From: Scytonema hofmannii PCC 7110
GTDB taxonomy: Bacteria > Cyanobacteriota > Cyanobacteriia > Cyanobacteriales > Nostocaceae
Length of the DNA: 32,499 bases
Assembly (NCBI RefSeq): GCF_000346485.2
Contig: NZ_KQ976354.1
Location: 894,522-927,020, forward strand
Direction of reading: 5' to 3'
Shown here: piece after piece, positions 1 to 6,023 of the stretch
Layout of the letters: the number at the start of each line of letters is the position of its first letter
Position numbering within the stretch: position 1 is the stretch's first letter
The notes under the pieces: model-generated
Database searches by the model: none
What the model saw: the letters and a program-made list of their open reading frames with translations, nothing else
Told to the model about the DNA's origin: nothing
Made by a program: the position numbers and the translations under genes

Positions 1-180
1 CCCCCCCCCCACCCCCCCCGCCGCTAAAGTTTGACCGTTCAGTAAGCCCATCATCATCCCATCCAACAAAGGAATGGCGGCTTCCAATATTTGAACAATA
101 ACTAGAGGTATTGCCAATTGCAAGCTGGCTTGAACTTCCATCAGAAGTTCAGGCATAAACTTTCTTGAAGTTGACTCCAT
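1..180 (-). CDS. MATE family efflux transporter, N-terminal part (cut by window edge)
   Basis: The minus strand reads from an ATG at 180 into a protein starting MESTSRKFMPELLMEVQ, followed by QLAIPLVIVQILEAAIP and DGMMMGLLNGQTLAA. This matches the first transmembrane helix of MATE (NorM/DinF-type) multidrug/cation antiporters, which export small molecules across the inner membrane in exchange for Na+ or H+. Only about 60 of the usual ~450 residues are present. The last 20 bases before the window edge are nearly all C on the plus strand and would encode a Gly-rich run where MATE proteins normally continue LAAGALG; that stretch is probably unreliable. The ArsR-type gene at 313-660 lies upstream in the same direction with a 132 bp gap, so it could regulate this transporter. 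Family call is from recognised sequence only. Confidence 0.72.
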   Translation of the reverse strand, partial: MESTSRKFMPELLMEVQASLQLAIPLVIVQILEAAIPLLDGMMMGLLNGQTLAAGGVGGG

Positions 181-312
181 TCAGGTAAAAAGACTTAAGT
201 GACGTGACAAAAAATTACACGTAAGTACATTAAGTTATATTAATACTTTTAGCAGAAATAGGGAATAACTTTGGCAAAAAAGTTGATGCAATTGGCCCAA
301 AGCAGTTTTCAA

Positions 313-660
313 CTAGCTCCGCAAAGTTTTAAGTAACTCCAACTGCTTTTCTTGCTCCTCAAGCCGGATAGATAAACTTTGATACACGAGTTCACAGAGT
401 TGAAAAATCATGGGATCGGCAATCTCGTAAAATACATTAGCCCCTTGTGGCGATCGCATTACAACTCCCGCACCTGAGAGTATTTTGAGGTGTTTGGAAA
501 CATTTGCTTGCCCAAGCCCAGTCAGTTCAATAATTTCCGTCACATTTTTCGGACCCGATTTGAGACAGCACAAAATCTGGAGACGACTCACTTCTGAAAG
601 AACTTTAAAATAATTGGCCACTTGTGCCAAGGCTGATGGAAGAGTTTCCACTACGACCAT
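313..660 (-). CDS. ArsR/SmtB-family winged-helix regulator, copy 1
   Basis: A 115-residue protein with the ArsR fold: N-terminal helices (ALAQVANYFKVLSEVSRLQIL, about 10-30), a helix-turn-helix (VTEIIELTGLGQANVSKHLKIL, about 40-61) and a wing (GVVMRSPQGANVFYEIAD, about 65-82), then a Glu/Leu-rich C-terminal helix. Such dimeric repressors leave their operators on binding metal or another signal. The ELCVCDL metal-binding box of classical ArsR is absent; adjacent Cys31-Cys32 are the only cysteines near that helix apart from one close to residue 90, so the inducer is unknown. GAGGA lies about 8 bases before the ATG. A second, almost identical copy at 4812-5141 has lost this C-terminal tail. It is followed in the same direction by the MATE gene. 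Confidence 0.88.
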   Translation of the reverse strand: MVVVETLPSALAQVANYFKVLSEVSRLQILCCLKSGPKNVTEIIELTGLGQANVSKHLKILSGAGVVMRSPQGANVFYEIADPMIFQLCELVYQSLSIRLEEQEKQLELLKTLRS

Positions 661-747
661 TTCTCATTCCTCATAAAACCACAACCAACCACGATATTAC
701 CATTTGGGAATATAGTGTTGTAAAGGAAATCACAATCTATGTAAGTA

Positions 748-776
748 GGGCATGGGGCATCGGGCATTGGGCATTA
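748..776 (+). repeat. Tandem GGGCATT-type short repeat
   Basis: Four imperfect copies of GGGCAT(T/G/C) in a row. The complementary word ATGCCCCATGCCCAAT appears at 999-1014, so the two could pair across about 230 bases. This is a common type of cyanobacterial intergenic repeat. Confidence 0.75.
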
Positions 777-958
777 GTTTGTTCCTACCTCCTAACCCCC
801 GCTTCGGAAACATCCACTTCAACTAAACGTCCACTAACTAGAGACATTAACCAATTCACAACTTAAAATTAAGGAGCATTTAAAAGTCAGACACATTTGC
901 CAACTGCCAACTACCGGACAAATGGGCTAACTGCGGTAAACATTAGCACAAACCTATT

Positions 959-1000
959 CTTAATCCAAAATCCTTAATCCTTAATCCTTAATCCTTAATG
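959..1000 (+). repeat. Short tandem repeat of TCCTTAA heptamers
   Basis: Four consecutive TCCTTAA units preceded by the related TCCAAAA, then TGCCCCATGCCC. It resembles the short tandemly repeated repetitive sequences (STRR) of filamentous cyanobacteria. Confidence 0.85.
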
Positions 1001-1107
1001 CCCCATGCCCAATCCCCTAAAAATGAACCAGAGTTGGGTAAGATAGTAGAGCTATGTTTTCTGCGTTGCAGATACTGAGAGCCACTCAAGCCCACAGGAG
1101 ATATCTA

Positions 1108-1224
1108 ATGCTGACTTTAAAAATCGTTGTTTATGTAGTTGTTGCCTTCTTTATTACTCTCTTCGTCTTTGGATTTTTGTCAAATGACCCTGCTCGTAAC
1201 CCTGGTCGTCGGGATTTCGAGTAA
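1108..1224 (+). CDS. psbI: Photosystem II reaction centre protein PsbI
   Basis: A 38-codon gene with the PsbI signature: starts [15 protein letters not shown], one membrane-spanning helix (about residues 5-25), and the hallmark stromal tail [14 protein letters not shown]. PsbI is a low-molecular-weight subunit near the D1 protein in the photosystem II core of the thylakoid membrane, helping assembly and stability. Length equals the family norm. AGGAG at 1096-1100 sits seven bases before the ATG. It stands alone, before the DUF3769 gene; an inverted-repeat block at 1254-1397 follows the stop. It is absent from the partial duplicate of this region at 4.8-5.45 kb. Confidence 0.95.
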   Translation: MLTLKIVVYVVVAFFITLFVFGFLSNDPARNPGRRDFE

Positions 1225-1253
1225 AGTTACGACAGATCGTCCGCGATTGATTA

Positions 1254-1397
1254 CCGGAAGGCAGAATACACTATAAGCCTACGAGCGCTTGTGTCAAGTG
1301 GGGAAACCCGCCCAAACTAGTGTCCTCCTCCGGGCGGCTTGCCTAATTTTATGAAAAAGGCAAAAGTCGGAAGGCAAAAAGTGTATTGTCCTTCCGG
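1254..1397. repeat. 144 bp block with near-perfect ~18 bp terminal inverted repeats (MITE-like)
   Basis: Left end CCGGAAGGCAGAATACACT (1254-1272) pairs with right end AGTGTATTGTCCTTCCGG (1380-1397) with one indel and one mismatch. The core holds another CCGCCC/GGGCGG pair and a direct repeat CGGAAGGCA (1255-1263 and 1358-1366). It could be a small non-autonomous element or a long hairpin ending psbI transcription. No clear target duplication was found. Confidence 0.6.
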
Positions 1398-1437
1398 CTA
1401 TTTATTAGCTGTTTGTTAGCTTGTTTTTGCGATTGAT

Positions 1438-3936
1438 ATGCTTCATCCAGTTCTGCCGCCCGAACCACTTCCCATCGTGGAACCCGTACAATCAGCTAGT
1501 CCCACCACTCCGTCTGTCAGCGCTCTCAGATTAAATCCAGTTGCGGAAACAACGCTGGAGAACAAAGAGAAGTCTGAGGGACGACGGGAAAAGCTTGATT
1601 CCCAAACAACTGGGAACACTTCAACTGAAAACCAGTTACAAGTTGCTCAAACACTGTCCGCGCCCAGTCCGCCAGAAACTTTTCCACCTGAATTTTCGCC
1701 GATCGCCGCTTCAAGAAGTGCCGCATCTTTAGGTGAGAATCTTTCCATTGGTTATCCTCTACAGCAAGTTCAGTCTTCTAGCCCTAATACGCCAGCGAAA
1801 ATACTGCCAAAAGCACTTAAACTCAAGAATTTATCCCAACAGCAAACGGCATCGGTAGAAGAATCAGCTCAGCCACAAAATCAAAGCCCTACGACTACCG
1901 AACAATCTCCAAATCGCCCACCAGTACAAATAGAATTCAAAGTTCGTGGCGAAGTTACCGAACCGCCACCACCTGATAAGAACCAAACTCCATCGGTTCC
2001 CGAGACGCAAGACAATACCACAACACCACAACAAAATCAACCATCCGGTAAAACTCCTGCTCCCAGCACCCCAACACCAGGAGAAAGAATTGTTGAAGTC
2101 ACTTCCGACAGACAGCAGTATGACGAGCAACGGCGGGTGATTACGGCTGAGGGTAATGTGGTTGTCAGATTTGATGGGGCTGTTGTGGATGCCGATCGCG
2201 TGCAAGTTAATATGGATAACTTGATTGCGGTGGGCGAAGGCAATGTTGCTCTGACACGGGGAGACCAAGTTCTGCGCGGACAGAAGTTTACATACAATTT
2301 TATTCAGGATGATGGGGAATTACTCAACGGCAGTGGTGAGGTTTTTATCCCTAGCGCTGGTCAGGATTTGAGTTTTTTACCCACGGATGTGACGACAGGA
2401 GGAGTCCCAACACGTCCTCTCAGCGATCGCATCAGACAAAATCAACCATTACAAGCGGGTAGCGCCGGTGGGCTGAATGTTAACTTGGGAGGTGGGGGAG
2501 GTGCAAGCAACATACCCGTACCAAAACAGGGAGGACAAGTCAGACGAGTCCGCTTTGAAGCAGGAAGAATTGATTTTTACTCTCGAGGTTGGCAAGCCCG
2601 AAATGTCCGCCTGACCAATGACCCCTTTTCACCGCCTGAATTGGAAATCAGAGCAGATACAGTTACCCTGACACGGGAAGCACCTTTACGCGATCGCATC
2701 AAAACGCAAAGACAGCGTTTAGTTTTTGACCGAGGGTTCTCCGTACCAATTCCCAAGGATGAGGAGGTGATTGACCGTAGGGAACGTGAAGTCACACCGG
2801 GATTGTTCTCAATTGGTTATGATGGCGACCAACGGGGAGGGCTGTATATTGAACGGAGTTTTAAACCTATAGACACCCAAGGAGTCCAATTCAGTCTTAC
2901 GCCCCAGTTCTACCCTCAAAAAGCAGTACAGAGTGGTGCGGGAAATGTCGCATCGCTATTTGGTATAAAATCAACAGTAAGAGCCACTGTGAGTCCACGG
3001 ACATCTCTGGAAGGGACTGGATTATTAACCAGTTTCGACTTTAATGATGTAGAAGATAACCTCAGAGCCAGTTTGCGACTTCGCCAGTTGCTTTTGGGTG
3101 AGCAAAACCCCCACACTCTTACACTGGAATATAGCTACCGCGATCGACTCTACAACGGTACACTCGGCTTTCAAACCGTACAAAGCAGCTTTGGAGGTAT
3201 TCTCACCTCTCCCATCATTCCTTTAGGAAAGAGTGGTCTTAACCTCAGCTATCAAGGAGGTGCTCAATTGATCGAAGCTAATACAGATCGCTCGGACTTG
3301 CTAGAAGTAGATCGGAGAAATAATCGTGTCTCGCTGACTCGCCTACAAGCCAGTGCAGCTCTGAACGGCGGGGTGACACTATGGCAAGGAAAACCATTAC
3401 CTGCTACACCCACTCAAGGATTGAAGTATACAGCCAATCCAGTCGTTCCTTACGTGCAAGCTTTCGGTGGATTAACTGGAACAACCAGTCATTACAGCAG
3501 TGGAGATAATCAAAGTACCTTGTTTGCAACGGTTGGTTTACAAGGACAATTTGGTCATTTTTCTCGACCCTTCTTTGACTATACCGGCTTTGTGATTAGT
3601 TATTCCCAAGGTCTCAACAGTGGTTTGTCTCCCTTTTTGTTTGACCGTTCCGTTGATAACAAAGTGCTGAGGGCGGGGATTACTCAACAAATTTACGGAC
3701 CATTTCGTTTTGGATTTGAAACCTCAATCAACTTAGACACTGGAGAACGTAGCAGTACGGACTACGTGGTTGAATACAGCCGCCGTACCTACGGAATCAG
3801 CTTGCGTTATAACCCAGTACAGCAATTAGGTGGTATCAGCTTCCGAATCAGTGATTTCAACTGGAGTGGTGGAACCGATCCTTTCTCCGATCCCAGTGAA
3901 GTTAAGCCAGTCGTTGGTGGTGTTAGACAGCGATAG
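1438..3936 (+). CDS. DUF3769 protein, LptD/OstA-like outer-membrane beta-barrel
   Basis: An 832-residue protein. Residues about 1-215 are Pro/Gln/Ser/Thr-rich and low complexity. Residues about 217-305 form an OstA/LptA-like beta domain (ITAEGNVVVRFDGAVVDADR, AVGEGNVALTRGDQ). Residues about 370-475 hold the conserved cyanobacterial segment VRFEAGRIDFYSRGWQARNV and FSIGYDGDQRGGLYIERSF. The rest alternates aromatic and polar residues like an outer-membrane barrel, ending in QQLGGISFRISDFNW and a short tail. The family is thought to act as the cyanobacterial LptD-type lipopolysaccharide exporter; that role is inferred from domain similarity. No classical signal peptide is visible and no strong ribosome binding site precedes the ATG, but an in-frame TAG at 1417 prevents a longer ATG start. 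A decayed copy of codons about 61-160 lies at 5160-5452. Confidence 0.87.
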   Translation: MLHPVLPPEPLPIVEPVQSASPTTPSVSALRLNPVAETTLENKEKSEGRREKLDSQTTGNTSTENQLQVAQTLSAPSPPETFPPEFSPIAASRSAASLGENLSIGYPLQQVQSSSPNTPAKILPKALKLKNLSQQQTASVEESAQPQNQSPTTTEQSPNRPPVQIEFKVRGEVTEPPPPDKNQTPSVPETQDNTTTPQQNQPSGKTPAPSTPTPGERIVEVTSDRQQYDEQRRVITAEGNVVVRFDGAVVDADRVQVNMDNLIAVGEGNVALTRGDQVLRGQKFTYNFIQDDGELLNGSGEVFIPSAGQDLSFLPTDVTTGGVPTRPLSDRIRQNQPLQAGSAGGLNVNLGGGGGASNIPVPKQGGQVRRVRFEAGRIDFYSRGWQARNVRLTNDPFSPPELEIRADTVTLTREAPLRDRIKTQRQRLVFDRGFSVPIPKDEEVIDRREREVTPGLFSIGYDGDQRGGLYIERSFKPIDTQGVQFSLTPQFYPQKAVQSGAGNVASLFGIKSTVRATVSPRTSLEGTGLLTSFDFNDVEDNLRASLRLRQLLLGEQNPHTLTLEYSYRDRLYNGTLGFQTVQSSFGGILTSPIIPLGKSGLNLSYQGGAQLIEANTDRSDLLEVDRRNNRVSLTRLQASAALNGGVTLWQGKPLPATPTQGLKYTANPVVPYVQAFGGLTGTTSHYSSGDNQSTLFATVGLQGQFGHFSRPFFDYTGFVISYSQGLNSGLSPFLFDRSVDNKVLRAGITQQIYGPFRFGFETSINLDTGERSSTDYVVEYSRRTYGISLRYNPVQQLGGISFRISDFNWSGGTDPFSDPSEVKPVVGGVRQR

Positions 3937-4003
3937 GGGTTGGGGAGTAGGGAGTAGGGAATCTATAAGTTTATTTGCTGGTTTAAAACGGAGATCGTAG
4001 GCA

Positions 4004-4318
4004 ATGACAGCAGCACTGAAATCGACAATTGAAGGTATTAAGACTTTAAGCGGTATCCCAGAACAAGGTAAACGGTTTCTATCAGTGAATCTTGCCTTAG
4101 TAGATGTTGCTGAGTTAATGGACATTGCAAAGGAACTAGGATTTAAGCCTGAATTAGTACAAATGCCATGCCTCACATACATAGAGATTCATGCACTGCT
4201 TTGGCATGGATTGATTGCGGATACACCAGAGGATTTAGAGGAAAAATTTGATGAACTGGCTCTTCGGATCAATGCTGATGCTATTCGTTATGCCACAGGT
4301 CGATGGTCTATGCTATGA
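4004..4318 (+). CDS. Hypothetical protein, 104 residues
   Basis: I do not recognise the family. The protein is soluble and mostly helical, with TIEGIKTLSGIPEQGKRFL near the N-terminus and IRYATGRWSML at the C-terminus. CGGAG at 3989-3993 precedes the ATG by ten bases, which supports translation. The stop codon lies inside the first bases of a sequence shared with 29094-29225 (the end and downstream flank of another gene), so the last residues may have been changed by that rearrangement. It lies between the DUF3769 gene and a small possible antitoxin gene. Confidence 0.55.
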   Translation: MTAALKSTIEGIKTLSGIPEQGKRFLSVNLALVDVAELMDIAKELGFKPELVQMPCLTYIEIHALLWHGLIADTPEDLEEKFDELALRINADAIRYATGRWSML

Positions 4319-4448
4319 GGGATCGTAGCTTTACTCCGCCTCCTGTCTTCATCACTTTCCTCTCAAAAGCCTTTTAAGAAACAGAAAAATCTTGAAAAAA
4401 CTCCTTCCAGCCAAAGCATGGCACGGTCTAAACATTCGAGTATGAATA
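4314..4448 (-). pseudogene. Fragment copied from the 3' end of the hypothetical gene at 29130-31058
   Basis: About 130 bases align with 29094-29225 at roughly 90% identity. On the minus strand the first codons still read LECLDRAMLWLE as in the intact gene, then an indel shifts the frame and a stop arrives after about 25 codons. The matching piece includes both the last coding bases and about 35 bases beyond the intact gene's stop, so it is a DNA-level copy or relic rather than a domain family match. Confidence 0.85.
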
Positions 4449-4509
4449 ATATCATAGGTAATACGAATTATCAGTGCCCGAAAAGCTACCCGTCAGGAGA
4501 AGAGGTTTT

Positions 4510-4752
4510 ATGAAGAAGGAAGTTGAGAACGAAATGGAAGACGAGTTACGTTCTGAGTATGACTTTGCTCAAATGGAGGGAGGTGTGAGAGGAAAGTATG
4601 TTGAGCGATATCGTGCAGGGACAAACTTAGTGCTTTTAGATCCAGATGTTGCCCAAGCTTTTCCAAATGATGCAGCAGTGAATGACGCACTGAGGATGTT
4701 AATTCAGGTTGCACAACGCCAGCAGCTCAACAATGCGGTACAAGGCAAATAA
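4510..4752 (+). CDS. Small conserved cyanobacterial protein, possibly an antitoxin
   Basis: An 80-residue acidic protein: LRSEYDFAQMEGGVRGKYVE, then TNLVLLDPDVAQAFPNDAAV and NDALRMLIQVAQRQQ. The pattern EYDF...GVRGKY...TNxVxLDPDVAxxFP...VNxALRxL is, as I recall, common in small cyanobacterial proteins often listed as antitoxin-like partners. No toxin gene is next to it here: the following gene is an arsR copy on the other strand, so it may be an orphan or not an antitoxin at all. The ATG at 4510 is preferred over an in-frame GTG at 4474 because AGGAG (4495-4499) and GAGG (4502-4505) lie just before it. Confidence 0.6.
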   Translation: MKKEVENEMEDELRSEYDFAQMEGGVRGKYVERYRAGTNLVLLDPDVAQAFPNDAAVNDALRMLIQVAQRQQLNNAVQGK

Positions 4753-4811
4753 TCGTCATCCAGCACTATAACTTTTGTCAAAAAGTTGATGCGATTGGTA
4801 GAAAGCAGTTT

Positions 4812-5141
4812 TCAACTAGCTCCACAAAGTTTTAAGTAAGGCTTGCTGATAGATAAACTTTGATACACGAGTTCACAGAGTTGAAAAATCATGGGATCGG
4901 CAATCTCGTAAAATACATTAGCCCCTTGTGGCGATCGCATTACAACTCCCGCACCTGAGAGTATTTTGAGGTGTTTGGAAACATTTGCTTGCCCAAGCCC
5001 AGTCAGTTCAATAATTTCCGTCACATTTTTCGGACCCGATTTGAGATAGCACAAAATCTGGAGACGACTCACTTCTGAAAGAACTTTAAAATAATCAGCC
5101 ACTTGTGCCAAGGCTGATGGAAGAGTTTCCACTACGACCAT
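4812..5141 (-). CDS. ArsR/SmtB-family regulator, copy 2 with altered C-terminus
   Basis: Residues 1-98 match copy 1 (313-660) with only Asn16-to-Asp and Cys32-to-Tyr seen, so the whole winged-helix DNA-binding region is kept. After SLSI the 17-residue charged tail of copy 1 is replaced by SKPYLKLCGAS: a ~30 base segment was swapped for a few other bases, shifting the frame. The same upstream bases, including the GAGGA ribosome binding site, are kept up to 5161, where the sequence jumps to a fragment of the DUF3769 gene. Cys32 loss could alter any thiol or metal sensing. It may still bind the operator of copy 1; whether it dimerises without the tail is unknown. Confidence 0.8.
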   Translation of the reverse strand: MVVVETLPSALAQVADYFKVLSEVSRLQILCYLKSGPKNVTEIIELTGLGQANVSKHLKILSGAGVVMRSPQGANVFYEIADPMIFQLCELVYQSLSISKPYLKLCGAS

Positions 5142-5159
5142 TTCTCATTCCTCATAAAA

Positions 5160-5452
5160 CCTTCAACTGAAAATTAGTTACAAGTTGCTCAAACACTGTC
5201 CGCACCCAGTCCGCCAGAAACTTTTCCACCTGAATTTTCGCCGCTCGCCGCTTCAAGAAGTGCCGCATCTTTAGGTGAGAATCTTTCCATTGGTTATCCT
5301 CTACAGCAAGTTCAATCTTCTAGCCCTAATACGCAAGCAAAAATACTGCCAAAAGCACTTAAACTCAAGAATTTCCAACAGCAAACGGCATCGGTAGAAG
5401 AATCAGAGCAGCCGCAAAATCAAAGCCCTACGACTACCGAACAATCTCCAAT
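5160..5452 (+). pseudogene. Decayed fragment of the DUF3769 gene
   Basis: Aligns with 1619-1912 of the intact gene, about 96% identical by eye. A CAG codon has become TAG six codons in, and three bases are missing at the position of the intact TTATCC. It joins directly to the upstream region of arsR copy 2, so about 940 bases present in the first locus (including psbI) are missing here. No start codon or expression signal is visible. Confidence 0.9.
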
Positions 5453-5693
5453 CAGCTACCTCGAACTTTACACTTTTCTTACAAAATGCCCAAACATTTG
5501 TGAGAAGAATTTAAAAACAAAAGCAAAAACTTCAGCCTTTCTACTGAATTTTTCTCATCCGGACACTTGTCAGTAAAATTTCGCTGTTATTATCCATTGA
5601 GACATTTAATAATAGGAAGAAGAATTGTATCAGATCAGAGTATTTGATGAGTCGGTTAACTGTAACCGCGCAGAAATACTCATTGTTTGGATT

Positions 5694-5833
5694 CAATTGC
5701 TAGAGCGTCTGTTCATTATTCAAGATTGAGCAGAAAAAACTCTGTTTCTGTCCCTGCTAAGACCGAATTTTCGTTCCCATTACTTAAAGAAACTGGGTGG
5801 CATGAGATGACTGTACAAACGCTCTAGAAATTG
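5694..5833. repeat. ~140 bp MITE-like inverted-repeat block
   Basis: CAATTGCTAGAGCGTCTG on the left pairs with the complement of CAAACGCTCTAGAAATTG on the right. CTAGAGCGT at 5700-5708 and ACGCTCTAG at 5819-5827 are perfect. If the mobile ends are AGAGCGT and ACGCTCT, the outer CTAG could be a target duplication, but CTAG is palindromic, so this is uncertain. Confidence 0.55.
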
Positions 5834-5844
5834 GGAACTAAGAA

Positions 5845-5871
5845 ACCAGATAGACCCCAAAGCTATCTGGT
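5845..5871. other. Hairpin ACCAGATAG / CTATCTGGT
   Basis: A perfect 9 bp inverted repeat with a 9-base loop, about 150 bases before the gene at 6024. No T-run follows, so it is not a typical terminator. It could be part of a leader or a protein site. Confidence 0.5.
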
Positions 5872-6023
5872 GTAGATTTGTGTGCCGCTCAACACCTTTT
5901 GCGATCGCGGGCAATACAGGCATACCAATTATTGCTCCCTTTGTTTACGGACATTGTTACTAGAGCCGCTACTGTAACTCCTTCTAACGTATTGAAACTT
6001 CTTAGATTTACTACCTCGTACAA

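Larger units (their letters stand above)
661..1107. other. Spacer with cyanobacterial short repeats; no gene seen
   Basis: This stretch holds the divergent upstream regions of arsR copy 1 and psbI. No convincing ORF is present; a plus-strand ORF of about 80 codons from 624 antisense to arsR has no family resemblance. It contains two families of short spacer repeats (748-776 and 959-1000). Confidence 0.7.
5453..6023. other. Spacer without a gene; holds a MITE-like block and a hairpin
   Basis: No credible coding region on either strand. It contains an inverted-repeat block (5694-5833), a 9 bp perfect hairpin (5845-5871) and one GCGATCGC octamer near 5900. It should also contain the promoter of the repeat/propeller gene at 6024, but no clear -35/-10 pair stands out. 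Confidence 0.6.

Noticed and set aside
624-866. Plus-strand ORF of about 80 codons across the arsR start
   Set aside because: It covers spacer repeats, has no recognisable motif and overlaps arsR antisense.
959-1000. Tandem TCCTTAA units as a CRISPR array
   Set aside because: Units are seven bases with no spacers; no cas genes are present. No CRISPR array was found in the window.
5160-5452. A second functional DUF3769 gene
   Set aside because: Only about 290 bases remain, with an early TAG and no start.
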